The notes below the pieces were generated by a model. That model saw nothing but the letters and a program-made list of their open reading frames with translations, made no database searches and was not told where the DNA came from. Made by a program: the position numbers and the translations under genes. From positions 38,961-102,960 of the forward strand of contig CAJNDS010000618.1 of NCBI GenBank assembly GCA_905221605.1: a stretch of DNA of 64,000 nt, written 5' to 3'. The DNA comes from Symbiodinium natans. Lineage: Eukaryota; Sar; Dinophyceae; Suessiales; Symbiodiniaceae. The first letter of the stretch is position 1. Every line of letters begins with the position of its first letter. This document shows, piece after piece, positions 62,815 through 64,000 of the stretch.

Positions 62815-63290
62815 ATGCACGCCGTGCAAGAGCTCAGGGAGGATGCTTGTGACGCTATGCGCAGCTGGACACCCCAAGAGCGGTTCAACCAGGTCACACA
62901 ATCCTTGGCGTGGGATGCCCATCAGGATTATTTGCACGTGCAGGGGCTTGCGTTGCATCTTCACACGTTTGCAGCTGACAAAAGTACATGCTCAGCAACC
63001 TAAGGAAATGCAGGACGACCCTGCTTGGGTGGAGACTTATGGGCAACATTTCTCCTGGCATGAATATTGGTCCTGGGCAAAGAAACCCGGAACATATGGA
63101 ACCTTTGCCAATATCTCCTCCTTCTGCCGTATGCGCGACATTTCCGTAGATGTATACGCCCAACAAGCCAGTCGGAAAGTTTGCATTTGGCAAGAAAGGG
63201 CCAATGCGGATGATACAACGGCAGGCCCCATTTGCTTGCTGCGAACTGTAATCATTTTGATTTGCTGGTCCGGCATTGATAGGACTCCTT
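62815..63290 (+). pseudogene. OTU-like cysteine protease remnant, frameshifted
   Basis: OTU proteases cut ubiquitin-type linkages and also occur as accessory domains in some eukaryotic transposons. 62815-62910 reads AVQELREDACDAMRSW, like the helix after the OTU catalytic loop. From 63002 another frame reads WHEYWSWAKKPGTYGTFANI, SSFCRMRDISVDVY, similar to the family's middle (the gtWG-EI...I-V-Y pattern). A third frame at about 63247-63270 reads NCNHFDLLV, which fits the catalytic His motif HF(D/E)LL. The Asp-Gly-x-Cys loop expected near 62780 is not recognisable. Three frames are used, so it is non-functional. Confidence 0.45.
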
Positions 63291-63379
63291 CGCACCAATC
63301 GTTTCATCCAGAGGGAAAATATAATTGCAGAACTAGTGCAGAACACATTTAATGAATTTTCAAACTCCTCGACCCTTAA

Positions 63380-63560
63380 GCCCTAAGCCTTCAACCCCAA
63401 ACCCCGAAGCTTCAAGTGGAGGCCTAAAAGCCCTGTACCCTTAGGCCCTAAATCCCAAATCCGAAGCTTCAAATGAAAGTCTATAATTCTGTATTCAAAA
63501 CCCTAAAGTCCGAAGCTTCAAATGGAGGGTCAAAAACCCTATAGGGCAAACCCTGAAATC
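63380..63560 (+). repeat. ~50-57-bp tandem repeat, CCGAAGCTTCAA units
   Basis: CCGAAGCTTCAA occurs at 63404, 63461 and 63510, each preceded by CCCTAAA- or CCCAAA-like words and followed by (A/G)TG. The unit mixes the telomere-like heptamer with a fixed box. Confidence 0.8.
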
Positions 63561-63565
63561 CCCTC

Positions 63566-64000
63566 TTCCTCCCCAAGCCAAACCAAACCAAAACTGACTA
63601 TAATCGCAAATTATTCGCGCAAGGCCCTCATGGGAAATCGAAGGTCCTCATGGCCAGGCGTTTATTGGGTCTCAAGGTAGGATAGGTTGTATTCGGGGCT
63701 GCAGGGGGAGCGCCCGAGTGCACGGGAGCAGCAGTATTCACAGAGTCAGGAACATCAGAGTGGGACTGCAGTTCAAGCTTGACACTCGGCATTGGCCTTG
63801 TGCCTTCTTCAATTTAGACTAGATGATGCTTGATTCCCGGGTCTTAATGAATGGTTGAGTCTAGAGAGCTTGCTAACCAGGCTTCTACAAGTTCGCCACC
63901 TATCTTTCGAGGACTTCTATGGCAATTTGGTGATTACGTTTTTTTCATATCAGCTCGTAGCTGATATATATTATTACACAACACTCTCATCTAATATTTA
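63566..64000. other. window end, no gene recognised
   Basis: No open frame of note and no telomere-like block. TA-rich at the very end (63960-64000). Confidence 0.4.

Overview
The window looks like nuclear DNA of a dinoflagellate. Four things point there. Short blocks of the telomere-type heptamer CCCTAAA/TTTAGGG recur from end to end. Genes are broken into very small exons separated by repeat-rich introns. Every gene and gene remnant I can recognise lies on the plus strand, as in the unidirectional gene arrays of dinoflagellates. Inverted-repeat (MITE-like) elements and degraded transposon genes are dense. I cannot name the species. No bacterial, viral or organellar genome segment is evident, and no tRNA, rRNA or CRISPR was found.

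Layout. 1-10 kb: no recognisable gene; MITE-like palindromes, microsatellites, telomere-like arrays and an AT-rich island (8.8-10.2 kb) that lacks the heptamer. 10.3-13.7 kb: a tandem repeat and some exon-like fragments. 13.77-16.44 kb: a multi-exon tubulin tyrosine ligase-like (TTLL) gene. 17-20.5 kb: telomere-like arrays and MITEs. 21.3-23.1 kb: a frameshifted gene that resembles MULE-type transposases. 26.3-27.7 kb: a broken SulP/SLC26 sulfate transporter with a STAS domain. 29.6-31.8 kb: a 2.2-kb terminal-inverted-repeat element with a perfect 9-bp target duplication, filled with a G/C-hairpin satellite. 32.1-37.0 kb: exon-like pieces of a possible coiled-coil gene, separated by telomere-like arrays. 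37.1-40.9 kb: a LINE retrotransposon with an intact 1,081-codon endonuclease-reverse transcriptase frame, with telomere-type repeats at both ends. 41-51 kb: mostly repeats and unassigned sequence, including the longest telomere-like array (41797-41947) and a 44-bp-arm palindrome (46.85 kb). 51.5-57.0 kb: a multi-exon ABCG-type half transporter. 60.8-61.5 kb: a Merlin/IS1595-like transposase fragment. 62.2-63.3 kb: an acidic frame followed by an OTU-protease-like remnant.

How it fits together. Three ordinary cellular genes (TTLL, SulP, ABCG) sit in a sea of mobile DNA. Several non-autonomous elements carry 8- or 9-bp target duplications. Those lengths are typical of Merlin and Mutator-like elements, and decayed transposases resembling both lie in the same window. 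Some MITEs and telomere-like arrays lie inside introns close to exon edges, which suggests that mobile DNA helped build the introns. Exon borders below were read by eye from protein-motif continuity and AG/GT borders and are approximate.
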